A stretch of DNA of 64,000 nt, taken from Pseudomonas sp. 6D_7.1_Bac1 (lineage in GTDB: Bacteria; Pseudomonadota; Gammaproteobacteria; Pseudomonadales; Pseudomonadaceae). The first letter of the stretch is position 1. Every line of letters begins with the position of its first letter. The notes beneath the pieces were generated by a model. It had not been told where the DNA came from. It made no database searches and saw nothing but the letters and a program-made list of their open reading frames with translations. The stretch is taken from NCBI RefSeq assembly GCF_025465945.1, contig NZ_JANLNW010000070.1, positions 57,131 to 121,130 of the forward strand, in the 5' to 3' direction. Positions 9,094-16,736 of the stretch are shown piece by piece. The translations under genes were made by a program, and so were the position numbers.

Positions 9094-11007
9094 TCAAGAA
9101 GACAGGTAAGACGAGCGAGTCAGACCCAGGCGCAACGCATCGAGGTACTGGGTACGCTCGGTAGCGCTGATCTTGGCGCTGGCAACCTTGTCGCGGTAAT
9201 GGGTCATCAGCTCTTCCGGCGACAAGTGCACGTAACGCAGCATGTCTTCGATCGTGTCGTGGGTTTCAATACCGGCGTGGTAAACGCTGCCGTCGGCATT
9301 CTGATAGATGTTCACCGAGTCAGTGTCACCAAACAGGTTGTGCATGTCGCCGAGAATTTCCTGGTAAGCGCCCACCAGGAAAATCCCCAGCAGGTAGTCT
9401 TCGCCATCATTGAGCCCGTGTACCGGCAGGCTGGTCTCGATGCTCTGTTCGTCGACGTACTGCTTGATCTTGCCGTCGGAGTCGCAGGTCAGGTCTTGCA
9501 GCACCGCACGGCGCATCGGCTCTTCATCGAGACGGTGCAGCGGCAGGATCGGCAGTACCTGGCCGATGGCCCAGGTGTCCGGCAGGCTCTGGAATACCGA
9601 GAAGTTGCAGATGTATTTGTCGGCCAATTTGTCGTTCAGTTCGTCGAGCACCTGACGGTGCGAACGCTGACGGGCTTTCAACGAGTTGTGCAGGCGGCGG
9701 CAGACGGCGAAGTAGCATTGCTCGGCCAGGGCTTTTTCGGCCAGGGTCAGTTTGCCATCGGCGTACTGGGTGGCCACGTCGCTCATGTAGTGCGTCGCGC
9801 GCCAGTAAGTTTCGGTGACCATCTCGATGTCGGTCGGACCGAGCAGGTCTACCAGCCACTGCACGGTTTCCGGCAGTTCTTGCTTGTTATCGATCTCCGG
9901 CACGTCGTCGTTGTGTTTCTCGACGTCGGTCACCTGCACCACCAGCATGGCGTGGTGAGCGGTCAGCGAACGACCGCTCTCGGAGAAGATGTTCGGATGC
10001 GGCAGGTTCTGCGCGTCGCAGAATTCCTTGAGCATGCCGACCACGACACCGGCGTAATCGTCCATGTCGTAGTTGATCGAACTGGCGTTACGCGAGTGGG
10101 TACCGTCGTAGTCGACGCCCAGGCCTCCGCCAACGTCGATGTGATCCACCGGCAGCCCCAGGTTGCGCAGTTCGCCGTAGTAACGGATCGCTTCCTTGAA
10201 GCCGTGCTGGTAGTCCGCCAGGTTGGCAATCTGCGAGCCCATGTGGAAGTGCAGCAAGCGAATGCCCTGATCCAGGCCCGCCGCGCGGAAGCGCTCGACT
10301 ACCGATAGCAGTTGAGCGGCCGACAGACCGAACTTGGACTTTTCGCCGCCCGTGTCAGCCCATTTGCTCGACGCCAGGGACGACAGGCGCACCCGCAGAC
10401 CGACTTGAGGCTTGACCTTCAGCGAGGCGGCTTCTTCGATCACCAGGCCGACTTCGGATTCTTTTTCGATCACGATGAACACGTTATGGCCCAGCTTCTG
10501 GCCCATCAGTGCCAGACGGATGAACTCACGGTCCTTGTAACCGTTGCAGACGATGGTGCCGCCCTTCGGCGCCAGGGCCAGCACGGCCAGCAGTTCCGGC
10601 TTGGAGCCGGCTTCCAGACCGATGGAAACGTTCTGGGTGGCGATGATGTTCTCGATCACCGCTTCTTGCTGGTTAACCTTGATCGGGTACAGCGCGGTGT
10701 ACTTGCTCTGGTATTCCAGACGCTCGATGTTCGCGTCGAAGGCGCCGGTCAGCTGACGAACGCGGTCTTGCAGGATGTCCGGAAAGCGCACCAGCAGTGG
10801 CAAGGACAGGCCGCTTTTGCGCAGCTGTGCGACTTGCTCGAATAAATCGATAGGTGCGCTGCTCGGGCCGTTCGGACGAACTTCTACGCGACCGGCGTCA
10901 CTGATCGCGAAATACCCGGCCCCCCAATGGCGAATCCCGTAAACACTGCGGCTGTCCGCAACTGTCCATTGGCTGCCATCGTCTTTGCGTGTGCGTCGTA
11001 CGGACAT
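9094..11007 (-). CDS. speA: biosynthetic arginine decarboxylase
   Basis: 637 residues; decarboxylates arginine to agmatine, the entry to putrescine and spermidine synthesis, in the cytoplasm. This is the PLP-dependent fold-III (alanine-racemase-like barrel) type. The PLP lysine is Lys110 in YPIKVNQQ; the glycine-rich phosphate-binding HIDVGGGLGVDYDG and the C-terminal CNFSVFQSLPD motif are present. Length matches the SpeA family (about 630-660). GGGGA precedes the start. yciH, a NUDIX gene and the DUF2333 gene lie upstream on the same strand, an order I recall from P. aeruginosa (PA4839-PA4842). Confidence 0.97.
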   Translation of the reverse strand: MSVRRTRKDDGSQWTVADSRSVYGIRHWGAGYFAISDAGRVEVRPNGPSSAPIDLFEQVAQLRKSGLSLPLLVRFPDILQDRVRQLTGAFDANIERLEYQSKYTALYPIKVNQQEAVIENIIATQNVSIGLEAGSKPELLAVLALAPKGGTIVCNGYKDREFIRLALMGQKLGHNVFIVIEKESEVGLVIEEAASLKVKPQVGLRVRLSSLASSKWADTGGEKSKFGLSAAQLLSVVERFRAAGLDQGIRLLHFHMGSQIANLADYQHGFKEAIRYYGELRNLGLPVDHIDVGGGLGVDYDGTHSRNASSINYDMDDYAGVVVGMLKEFCDAQNLPHPNIFSESGRSLTAHHAMLVVQVTDVEKHNDDVPEIDNKQELPETVQWLVDLLGPTDIEMVTETYWRATHYMSDVATQYADGKLTLAEKALAEQCYFAVCRRLHNSLKARQRSHRQVLDELNDKLADKYICNFSVFQSLPDTWAIGQVLPILPLHRLDEEPMRRAVLQDLTCDSDGKIKQYVDEQSIETSLPVHGLNDGEDYLLGIFLVGAYQEILGDMHNLFGDTDSVNIYQNADGSVYHAGIETHDTIEDMLRYVHLSPEELMTHYRDKVASAKISATERTQYLDALRLGLTRSSYLSS

Positions 11008-11034
11008 CGAAGTCCCCTATAAAGAAGTCAAAGA

Positions 11035-11060
11035 GCGCCACCCGGGTTGAGGGCTGGCGC
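11035..11060 (-). promoter_or_regulatory. hairpin in the speA leader
   Basis: GCGCCA and TGGCGC pair with extra CCC/GGG pairing inside. On the minus strand the hairpin is followed by a T-rich run ending about 10-15 bases before the speA ribosome site. It may be a terminator for yciH read-through or a leader structure of speA. It was judged by eye only. Confidence 0.35.
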
Positions 11061-11143
11061 AGTCTAAAGAATGAAAATGACGATTAGCCTGCAACGGGCT
11101 TGTAGACCTCGTTATCAGCGCTGAGTTTAGAAACCGGTCAGAA

Positions 11144-11228
11144 CAGGCTCTGTGAAAACCATGGAGACGACGTTAAACCTGAATCGGATCAGGACTGCAT
11201 CAAGTCGGGGTGGTCTTCACAGAGGCTG
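11144..11228. repeat. imperfect 18-bp inverted repeat behind yciH
   Basis: CAGGCTCTGTGAAAACCA at 11144-11161 and the complement of CAGCCTCTGTGAAGACCA at 11211-11228 match at 16 of 18 positions with a 49-base loop. The right arm abuts the yciH stop codon. It could be an mRNA 3' structure, part of the speA leader, or a decayed mobile element. Confidence 0.55.
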
Positions 11229-11600
11229 CTAGCCGCCGGATTTCTTCGCTTTGAAACCGAGTTTGATCAGCTCTGCCAAGAGTAGCTCGACATGATCGCC
11301 CTGGATCTCGATGATCCCGTCCTTCAATGCGCCACCTGTACCACACCGTTTCTTCAACGTCGTGGCCAGCGTGGTGAGCGCATCGATAGGCAGCGGCACG
11401 CCGCTGATGGTGGTCACCGTCTTGCCGCCACGGCCCTTGCTTTCGCGGCGCACGCGCGCGATGCCGTCGCCGGCCGGGATAACGGTTTGTTTGCAGATGC
11501 AGGCTGCCACCGGCTGGCTACAGTCCGGGCAATGTCGACCTGCGTCGGTGGAAAATACCAGGCCACCAAGGGCGGCGAAGGATGCGGCTTTTTTGGCCAC
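11229..11600 (-). CDS. yciH: SUI1/eIF1-like translation factor YciH
   Basis: 123 residues with a GTG start at 11600. This start is chosen because GAGGA lies nine bases upstream and the product then begins AKKAASFAALGGLVFST; the ATG 16 codons earlier has no such support. The first third has a four-cysteine cluster (CPDC...CIC at about residues 22-33). The C-terminal 75 residues form the SUI1 fold with GRGGKTVTTISG and KKRCGTGGALKDG, the region that touches the small ribosomal subunit in eIF1. The bacterial family is believed to influence start-codon fidelity. Confidence 0.9.
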   Translation of the reverse strand: MAKKAASFAALGGLVFSTDAGRHCPDCSQPVAACICKQTVIPAGDGIARVRRESKGRGGKTVTTISGVPLPIDALTTLATTLKKRCGTGGALKDGIIEIQGDHVELLLAELIKLGFKAKKSGG

Positions 11601-11792
11601 CGGCAATCCTCTTGGGAGGACAAAGACTGGTCGCAGCAACGTTGGCACGTGCTATCGACCGCGAAGCCCCACTCAGGCAGGGGCAGCGCTACTGACCGGA
11701 CGCCCCTACAAAAAGGAGTGCCGGTTCAGCTTGAAAAGGTCGCGCAGTGTAACGGCAAAAAGCGCACTTGCTAAGAGCCAATCGGCGCCAAT

Positions 11793-12362
11793 TTATAGAT
11801 CTTTTGCGACGTCCTTTACAACGTCGCCCCCACACGAGCGCAGATAGCGCTTCAACGCGGCCAGAGAGTCCGGGCAGTAAGGCTTTTGCGTGATTTCCTG
11901 CATGACCTGTTCGATGGGAATAAAGCGTGCCTGGAGCACTTCCTCCGGTTGCAGGTTCAACGGACCGTCCCAGACCGCCGAGAACGCCGAACACCACAGG
12001 CGATTGCCGGTGTCCTCGAAGAAAAAATGATCGTGGGCGGTCAGTTCCACCCCACTGACGCCTAACTCTTCTTCCAGCTCACGGGCCGCCGACTCGGCGT
12101 AGGTTTCGGTCGCCAGCACCATGCCGCCCGCCGCCACATCCCAATACCCCGGATAGATGGCTTTGCTGAACGTGCGCTGATGCACGCACAGTTCACCGGC
12201 AGAGTTGAATAGCATGATGTAAGTCCCGCGCCCGATCAGCCCGCGCTCACGCAGCTCCGAGCGCACCAGTGACCCGAGCAGGTTGTCCTGCTCGTCGACC
12301 CAGGCAATCTGTTCGGCGTCAGAGGCTGCGCGATGCGCAGCCTCGTTGGTGTTGGTGACCAT
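11793..12362 (-). CDS. NUDIX hydrolase (YfcD-like)
   Basis: 189 residues with a complete Nudix box beginning GGMVLAT and ending RELEEELGV (about residues 78-101), which binds the metal ions used to cleave nucleoside-diphosphate-linked substrates. The N-terminal WVDEQDNLLGS and the HQRTFSKAIYPGYWD stretch resemble the YfcD/isopentenyl-diphosphate-isomerase-like branch. Substrate unknown. It starts three bases after the end of the upstream DUF2333 gene, so the two are probably co-transcribed. Confidence 0.9.
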   Translation of the reverse strand: MVTNTNEAAHRAASDAEQIAWVDEQDNLLGSLVRSELRERGLIGRGTYIMLFNSAGELCVHQRTFSKAIYPGYWDVAAGGMVLATETYAESAARELEEELGVSGVELTAHDHFFFEDTGNRLWCSAFSAVWDGPLNLQPEEVLQARFIPIEQVMQEITQKPYCPDSLAALKRYLRSCGGDVVKDVAKDL

Positions 12363-12365
12363 GAC

Positions 12366-13433
12366 TCAACCCTGATTGAGCAGTTGACGCAAATCGATGA
12401 CCGCCGCGTTGGCCCGCGAAATGTAGTTGGCCATGACCAGCGAGTGGTTGGCCAAAAGCCCGAAACCGCTGCCGTTGAGAATGATCGGGCTCCAGACGGT
12501 TGTCTGAGACGCTTCCAGCTCACGAATGATCTGACGCACGCTCACGGTGGCGTTTTTCTTCGCCAGCACGTCGGCGAAATCGACTTCTATGGCACGCAGC
12601 AAGTGCGACAGTGCCCAAGCCTGGCCCCGCGCTTCGTAGAACACGTCGGCGATCTGCAGCCGAGGCGTTTGTACCAGCTCTTCCTCAACCACCGGCACCT
12701 GACCCGGCGCCAGGGTTTCGGTTTTCAGTGCGGTGTTGAGCTTGACCCGACCGACGCTGGCCGACAGCCGTTGCGACAACGAACCCAGACGGGTTGCGAC
12801 ATCACCCAGCCAGTTGTTCAGGTTGTCGGCACGCGCATAGAACTGGGCGTTTTTTTGCGCTGGATCGGACAGGCGAGCCTGATAGCGGCTCAGGGAATTG
12901 ATACCTTCCTGGTATTCCGACTCGCTGGACGGCAGCATCCAGCTCTTGTTGTCGAAGTTGAAGCGCGGCTCGGCCTTGGCCAGATCGGCGTCTTCGGCGG
13001 ATTGCGACTGCGAGCGGGCAAAGTCTTTGCGCATGGCACGGGTCAGGTCACGCACTTGCACCAGCACGCCGTATTCCCAGCTCGGCATGTTGTCCATCCA
13101 CAGGCCCGGCGGGAAACGGTCGTTGGAAATATAGCCACCCGGCTTGTGCAGCAAGGTTCCGGCAACGGTCTTGAGGGTTTCCACCGTCGTGTACCCGACG
13201 ACCAGCTGCTTGCCTTCCTTCTCGGCGGCTATTTGCGCATTCTGCTGAACCGGGAACAGGGCCGGCTCCTGGCTCCAGTAGATCCCCAGGACGACGGTCA
13301 CCAGCAAGTACAGGCCGATCAGTGTGGCCAGCGCTCGGCTGAACAACAAACCACCGAAATAGCTGCGGGTTGCCGACTTGGGTTCGGCGGCACGTTCAGG
13401 TGCGCTGCCTGTGCGGTTCTTCCAGTCCAGCAT
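12366..13433 (-). CDS. DUF2333 family inner-membrane protein
   Basis: 355 residues: a cytoplasmic head of about 32 residues, one membrane anchor at about 32-53 (FSRALATLIGLYLLVTVVLG), then a large extracytoplasmic domain with long helices, GGYISNDRFPPGLWMDNMPS and a C-terminal SGFGLLANHSLVMANYISRA. This matches the DUF2333 family, which has no assigned function but is conserved beside the NUDIX and yciH genes in pseudomonads. The Hcp cassette lies immediately upstream on the same strand. Confidence 0.85.
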   Translation of the reverse strand: MLDWKNRTGSAPERAAEPKSATRSYFGGLLFSRALATLIGLYLLVTVVLGIYWSQEPALFPVQQNAQIAAEKEGKQLVVGYTTVETLKTVAGTLLHKPGGYISNDRFPPGLWMDNMPSWEYGVLVQVRDLTRAMRKDFARSQSQSAEDADLAKAEPRFNFDNKSWMLPSSESEYQEGINSLSRYQARLSDPAQKNAQFYARADNLNNWLGDVATRLGSLSQRLSASVGRVKLNTALKTETLAPGQVPVVEEELVQTPRLQIADVFYEARGQAWALSHLLRAIEVDFADVLAKKNATVSVRQIIRELEASQTTVWSPIILNGSGFGLLANHSLVMANYISRANAAVIDLRQLLNQG

Positions 13434-13586
13434 GGCGATATCCTTTCAATCACTTGAGTTCATCGGTTCGACCACAACCATACAACAACGCGCCTTCGGT
13501 CGGCACCCACCGTTGGGCTTATCCGGAAAATTACCGTTCGAGCCCGCGGCATCTGTTGTTATTTAACTCAAGCGTCCATGCCCGCG

Positions 13587-14063
13587 CTAAACGCCAATAA
13601 CCTCCATTGATATCTGCTGCACCTCGGCCGGCGCAAATAGATGCGCGATGCCTTCGCCGTCGGTTCGGCGTTGGGCAGTGAGCCCGTCCACCGTCGCAAT
13701 GTAACGCTGCTGAGCCAGCGGCTCGGCGGTTACGCTGCTAACGAGGCGGAAAATCCTTGGTGATCTTGAGGCCTGGATAGGTGGTTTTTTCATCAATTCA
13801 ATGACCGTTTGATCAAAAGAACGTACTGGCACCGCCCAATCGCCAAAGTCGGCCTCAGCCCGGATCAACCACCACTTGCCACTCTCGAGTTGCTCCAGCA
13901 CCTCACTGTCGAGATCAATCAGCAGGCCGGCACGCAACTCGCCCAGGCCTTCGATGGGTTGCCGATCGAGCAATGCCAGGCGGACGTGTTCCAGCGCTTG
14001 TTCGCTGGAATACGCATGTTGACGCTCCCATGCGGACAGATGAAGTTCCTTGACCAACCTCAT
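13587..14063 (-). CDS. small Hcp-linked protein with transthyretin-like C-terminal domain
   Basis: 158 residues from the ATG that overlaps the hcp stop by four bases; a longer upstream start exists but lies inside hcp. The first ~110 residues match nothing I recognise. The last ~45 residues (QRYIATVDGL, RTDGEGIAHLFAP, ISMEVIGV) look like the short transthyretin/Ig-like module that often sits in T6SS effectors and spike extensions with a conserved TDG.G turn. No catalytic motif is visible. By position it is the gene most likely to encode the Hcp cargo or a cargo-binding partner; that role is inference. Confidence 0.6.
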   Translation of the reverse strand: MRLVKELHLSAWERQHAYSSEQALEHVRLALLDRQPIEGLGELRAGLLIDLDSEVLEQLESGKWWLIRAEADFGDWAVPVRSFDQTVIELMKKPPIQASRSPRIFRLVSSVTAEPLAQQRYIATVDGLTAQRRTDGEGIAHLFAPAEVQQISMEVIGV

Positions 14064-14566
14064 GCCTGCGCCTCTGTATTCCACTCATCGGAACCCATGG
14101 TCCGGCTGATCTCATGCCGCCAATAGATTCGCCGGTAGCTGAAGTGAATCTTCTCCAACTGAGTGAGGTGAGCAGTGCCGGGGTCCAGACAATGCGGCAT
14201 CAGCACTTCGGCGCCAATGATCACCGCGTCTTCCAGCTCCATTGTGTAGAAATGCTCCTGCGTGCCATGAGCCGAGGTGCGATACCACTCGACGCGGCAC
14301 TTGCTGAGCAACTCGCCGGAACATAACGCGATGTTGATCAGCGGCGATGCCTTGTCAATGGCCTTGGTGATGACCAAGGGCTTGTGCATCCGACGCCCGG
14401 CGCCTGACCCTTTGGGCACAAAAATGCCGTGGCTCAGGGCCTGAATCATGATCTGGTCCTCACGGCCCAACTGATAGATGTTGCCCACCGATGCCTCGGT
14501 GAAGGCCCCGGCGCTGATCAGGCCTTGCCTTTCACCGTGGAGAGTCATAAACGCGGGGGTTGGCAT
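14060..14566 (-). CDS. hcp: Hcp family type VI secretion tube protein
   Basis: 168 residues of the Hcp1/TssD type: MPTPAFMTLHGERQGLISAG, GREDQIMIQALSHGIFVP, then RRMHKPLVITKAIDKASPL and a C-terminal RRIYWRHEI. Hcp hexamers stack into the secreted tube and can carry small effectors in their lumen. AAGGAG lies nine bases before the start. It is the third gene of a tightly packed cassette: 13 bases behind the membrane protein, four-base overlap with the next gene. Length and motifs are those of an unextended Hcp, so no toxin is fused to it. Confidence 0.95.
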   Translation of the reverse strand: MPTPAFMTLHGERQGLISAGAFTEASVGNIYQLGREDQIMIQALSHGIFVPKGSGAGRRMHKPLVITKAIDKASPLINIALCSGELLSKCRVEWYRTSAHGTQEHFYTMELEDAVIIGAEVLMPHCLDPGTAHLTQLEKIHFSYRRIYWRHEISRTMGSDEWNTEAQA

Positions 14567-14579
14567 GGTGGGACTCCTT

Positions 14580-15263
14580 TTATTTGGGTTGAGGGGCAGG
14601 AAAGTGGCGGGGTTCGTCGTACATGTCTTCGATTTCGTCGAAGGGCGTCCAGGGTTTGGCGAGTTCTAGCGTGATGAGGTAGCGCTCTTCGGTCGGATGC
14701 CTGTAATCCTTGAATCGACCCAGTGCCAGCAAGACCTGATACTTATCACCCGCTTGCCAATAGGATCGCCCGGCCAGAATTCCTTTCCGAAGCCATGCCC
14801 GCCATTCAGGGGTATCGGCTATCGTGGGATTGTTTCTCAGCCCCTTCGCCACCCAACCTTTTTCGCGCCATTGGTCTTGCAGGTCGAGAACGACTTTAAG
14901 AACGTCATCAATCAGGAGCGGCTCGATCTGTGGAGACATGCTGATGCCGTAAACGACATTGTCGTCAAAGTTGACAGTGAAATAACGCGCCGCAGGCGTC
15001 GTGAATCCAAACTGCGGGTCGACGAATCGCAATCTTGCATCGGTCATGGGAATGCCGAACCAGATGTGCCCGCGAATCTCCGGACTAAAGAGGGCTGAAG
15101 AGTTCCTGCGCAGCTCTTCATACGTGCCACCCATTTCCAGGACGATTTCGGGTTCGTCCCAGAGAGGTTGCGTCAGCTGATGGATGGCGGCCCACGTCAA
15201 GACCGCCAGAAGTAGAAGGTAGGCGCCGCAGCGCCAGCCGAACAGCCGTGCTCGCAGATTCAT
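14580..15263 (-). CDS. single-span membrane protein of the Hcp cassette, unknown function
   Basis: 227 residues: one N-terminal membrane segment (YLLLLAVLTWAAIHQL, about residues 15-30) and a periplasmic domain with no family I can name. Visible elements include LFSPEIRGHIWFG and GRSYWQAGDKYQVLLALG. It overlaps the preceding DUF2515-like gene by four bases and precedes hcp by 13. A membrane-tethered periplasmic protein directly behind a putative effector is a typical immunity-protein placement, but this is only an inference. Confidence 0.75.
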   Translation of the reverse strand: MNLRARLFGWRCGAYLLLLAVLTWAAIHQLTQPLWDEPEIVLEMGGTYEELRRNSSALFSPEIRGHIWFGIPMTDARLRFVDPQFGFTTPAARYFTVNFDDNVVYGISMSPQIEPLLIDDVLKVVLDLQDQWREKGWVAKGLRNNPTIADTPEWRAWLRKGILAGRSYWQAGDKYQVLLALGRFKDYRHPTEERYLITLELAKPWTPFDEIEDMYDEPRHFPAPQPK

Positions 15264-16411
15264 AGCCTGCTACCGCCCGATGCGATCTCGCTGATCGACT
15301 GCTCTAATGCGCTACGGTTGTGATCGCTGAGCATCTGATCAAAGCGTGCCGCTGCCTGAAGCACGAATGCCATTCGCTGCTTGATGTCCGACAAGTCCGC
15401 CAGCGGGTTGTTGCCAAAACCGATGGTGCGTCCATCGTCAACACGCTGGCATTGACTGGTGAGGGTCAACTCGATCGCCTGGGCGACACCGGAAGGGAAA
15501 CCGGTCACGTAGGAGGCATGGTTGCCTCGCAGCAGCGCCACCAATTGACGATCCTCATAAATCGTTGGCTGGAGAATGTTTCGCTGCTCATGCCATGCCA
15601 AATACTCCACGCTACTGGCAATGTCGCCCGCCTCTATCGCCTCGAAAGCTAACAAAATTTCGGTGCGATCCTGCCCGAAACGAAGCGTTTCCTGCCCCAC
15701 CGGCCACAGCACAGGAAACTTCGGCTGCCCATAAATCCCCGCACGTGTCTCCAGGCACTTCTTCAACTCCCCCAACCCACGCTTCGCATAAAACTCATGC
15801 AACGGAAAAACATCCAGAAACAGCGTGGTATTCCCCATCGCCATCATGTCGTGCACATACCGGAATTGCTGTTGCACCCACGACAAGTCCTCCCCCGCTG
15901 AACGAAAATCCACAGAAGGCACAGGATTGCGCGCGTTGGCTTCTTTATAGTCACGCAACTCTTGCGCCTGTTCGGACATCCTGCCCGGCGTCAACAGCCC
16001 GGACTCACGGCGGCTGTCCCGCAAACGCTGCCGCGCCACATGCTCATCGTGGATGAGATCGATACTGTCCGCCGCGTGGAGCAATCCGCAGCCGACCTGC
16101 TTGGAGGCAAACGCCGCCAGCCCGGCCCACTGGAACCTCGGATCGTGCAGCCACAAGCGAGCGTAGGCAGCGTTGATCACACGGTTGCGCTCTACCGGGT
16201 CGGCGATCAATACACCATCAGGCGCAACGATTTCTTCCGCCGCGCGCTGGTAGCGATGCCAAAGGCATGCGCAAGTAAGAATTGGCACGTCGGTAACGAG
16301 CGTCTTGCTGCCATAAAGCCGCACCTCTTTACACTCACAGTCAGTCACTGGCGTGCTGTTGTGGTTCAGCCGCTGCTCATCACAGGGTTGCTCTTTGAAA
16401 CACTGGGTCAT
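15260..16411 (-). CDS. DUF2515-like T6SS-associated protein
   Basis: 383 residues from the ATG at 16411. An upstream frame extends 54 codons to 16573, but its first codons lie inside a hairpin and give an Arg/Phe-rich tail of unlikely composition. No good ribosome site is visible for either start. The core (QWAGLAAFASKQVGCGLLHA, NTTLFLDVFPLHEFYAKRG) resembles the DUF2515 proteins that accompany orphan hcp/vgrG genes in pseudomonads; I recall PA5265 beside hcpB/vgrG6 as such a case, unverified. The helical core has conserved Cys, His, Asp and Glu but no established activity. It heads the Hcp cassette and could be an effector or a helper. Confidence 0.65.
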   Translation of the reverse strand: MTQCFKEQPCDEQRLNHNSTPVTDCECKEVRLYGSKTLVTDVPILTCACLWHRYQRAAEEIVAPDGVLIADPVERNRVINAAYARLWLHDPRFQWAGLAAFASKQVGCGLLHAADSIDLIHDEHVARQRLRDSRRESGLLTPGRMSEQAQELRDYKEANARNPVPSVDFRSAGEDLSWVQQQFRYVHDMMAMGNTTLFLDVFPLHEFYAKRGLGELKKCLETRAGIYGQPKFPVLWPVGQETLRFGQDRTEILLAFEAIEAGDIASSVEYLAWHEQRNILQPTIYEDRQLVALLRGNHASYVTGFPSGVAQAIELTLTSQCQRVDDGRTIGFGNNPLADLSDIKQRMAFVLQAAARFDQMLSDHNRSALEQSISEIASGGSRL

Positions 16412-16555
16412 GATTTGCGGATGGCGTCTAAGGGAATGCCTGAACCCTACCAGCCGAAAACCCCGTCCGAATCGGGTCGACGAAAAATCAGAAATCCCTG
16501 ACAGGAAACGCTCGCCGGAAGTAAGGACGTTACGTAAAAACCGAGAGGAAAAGTC

Positions 16556-16585
16556 CTGAAGCCCCCTATTCACGGGGCTCTTCAG
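16556..16585. other. imperfect hairpin in the Hcp-cassette/gcbA divergent gap
   Basis: CTGAAGCCCC pairs with GGGGCT-TTCAG across an eight-base loop with one bulge. It lies within the 325-base divergent gap 16412-16736. On the minus strand a short T run follows. Role unclear: a leader structure for the Hcp cassette or a remnant of the insertion that placed the cassette here. In the remainder of the gap I see only a possible TTGACA at about 16647 and a ribosome site (CAGGA) before gcbA. Confidence 0.4.
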
Positions 16586-16736
16586 ATTACAGACAAGCTA
16601 ATTCAGACCATCCAGTCAGGAACTGAATAACGTCGCATTGCAGATTATTGACACACGACACTCATGCAATTGAAAAGAGGTGCTAGCATAGAGCCACCAG
16701 TCGATCTCAGCATGCACCCTAACTAGTAGTCAGGAT

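Noticed and set aside
8816..9164. several overlapping short open frames
   Set aside because: They arise from the palindromic interior of the 270-bp MITE; no ribosome site or family resemblance.
6394..16411. a complete type VI secretion core cluster
   Set aside because: Only VgrG, an adaptor and Hcp are present; no tssB/C, tssF/G, tssJ/K/L/M or clpV genes occur in the window.
16412..16573. N-terminal extension of the DUF2515-like protein
   Set aside because: The open frame continues 54 codons but begins inside a hairpin and gives a low-complexity Arg/Phe-rich sequence with no ribosome site.
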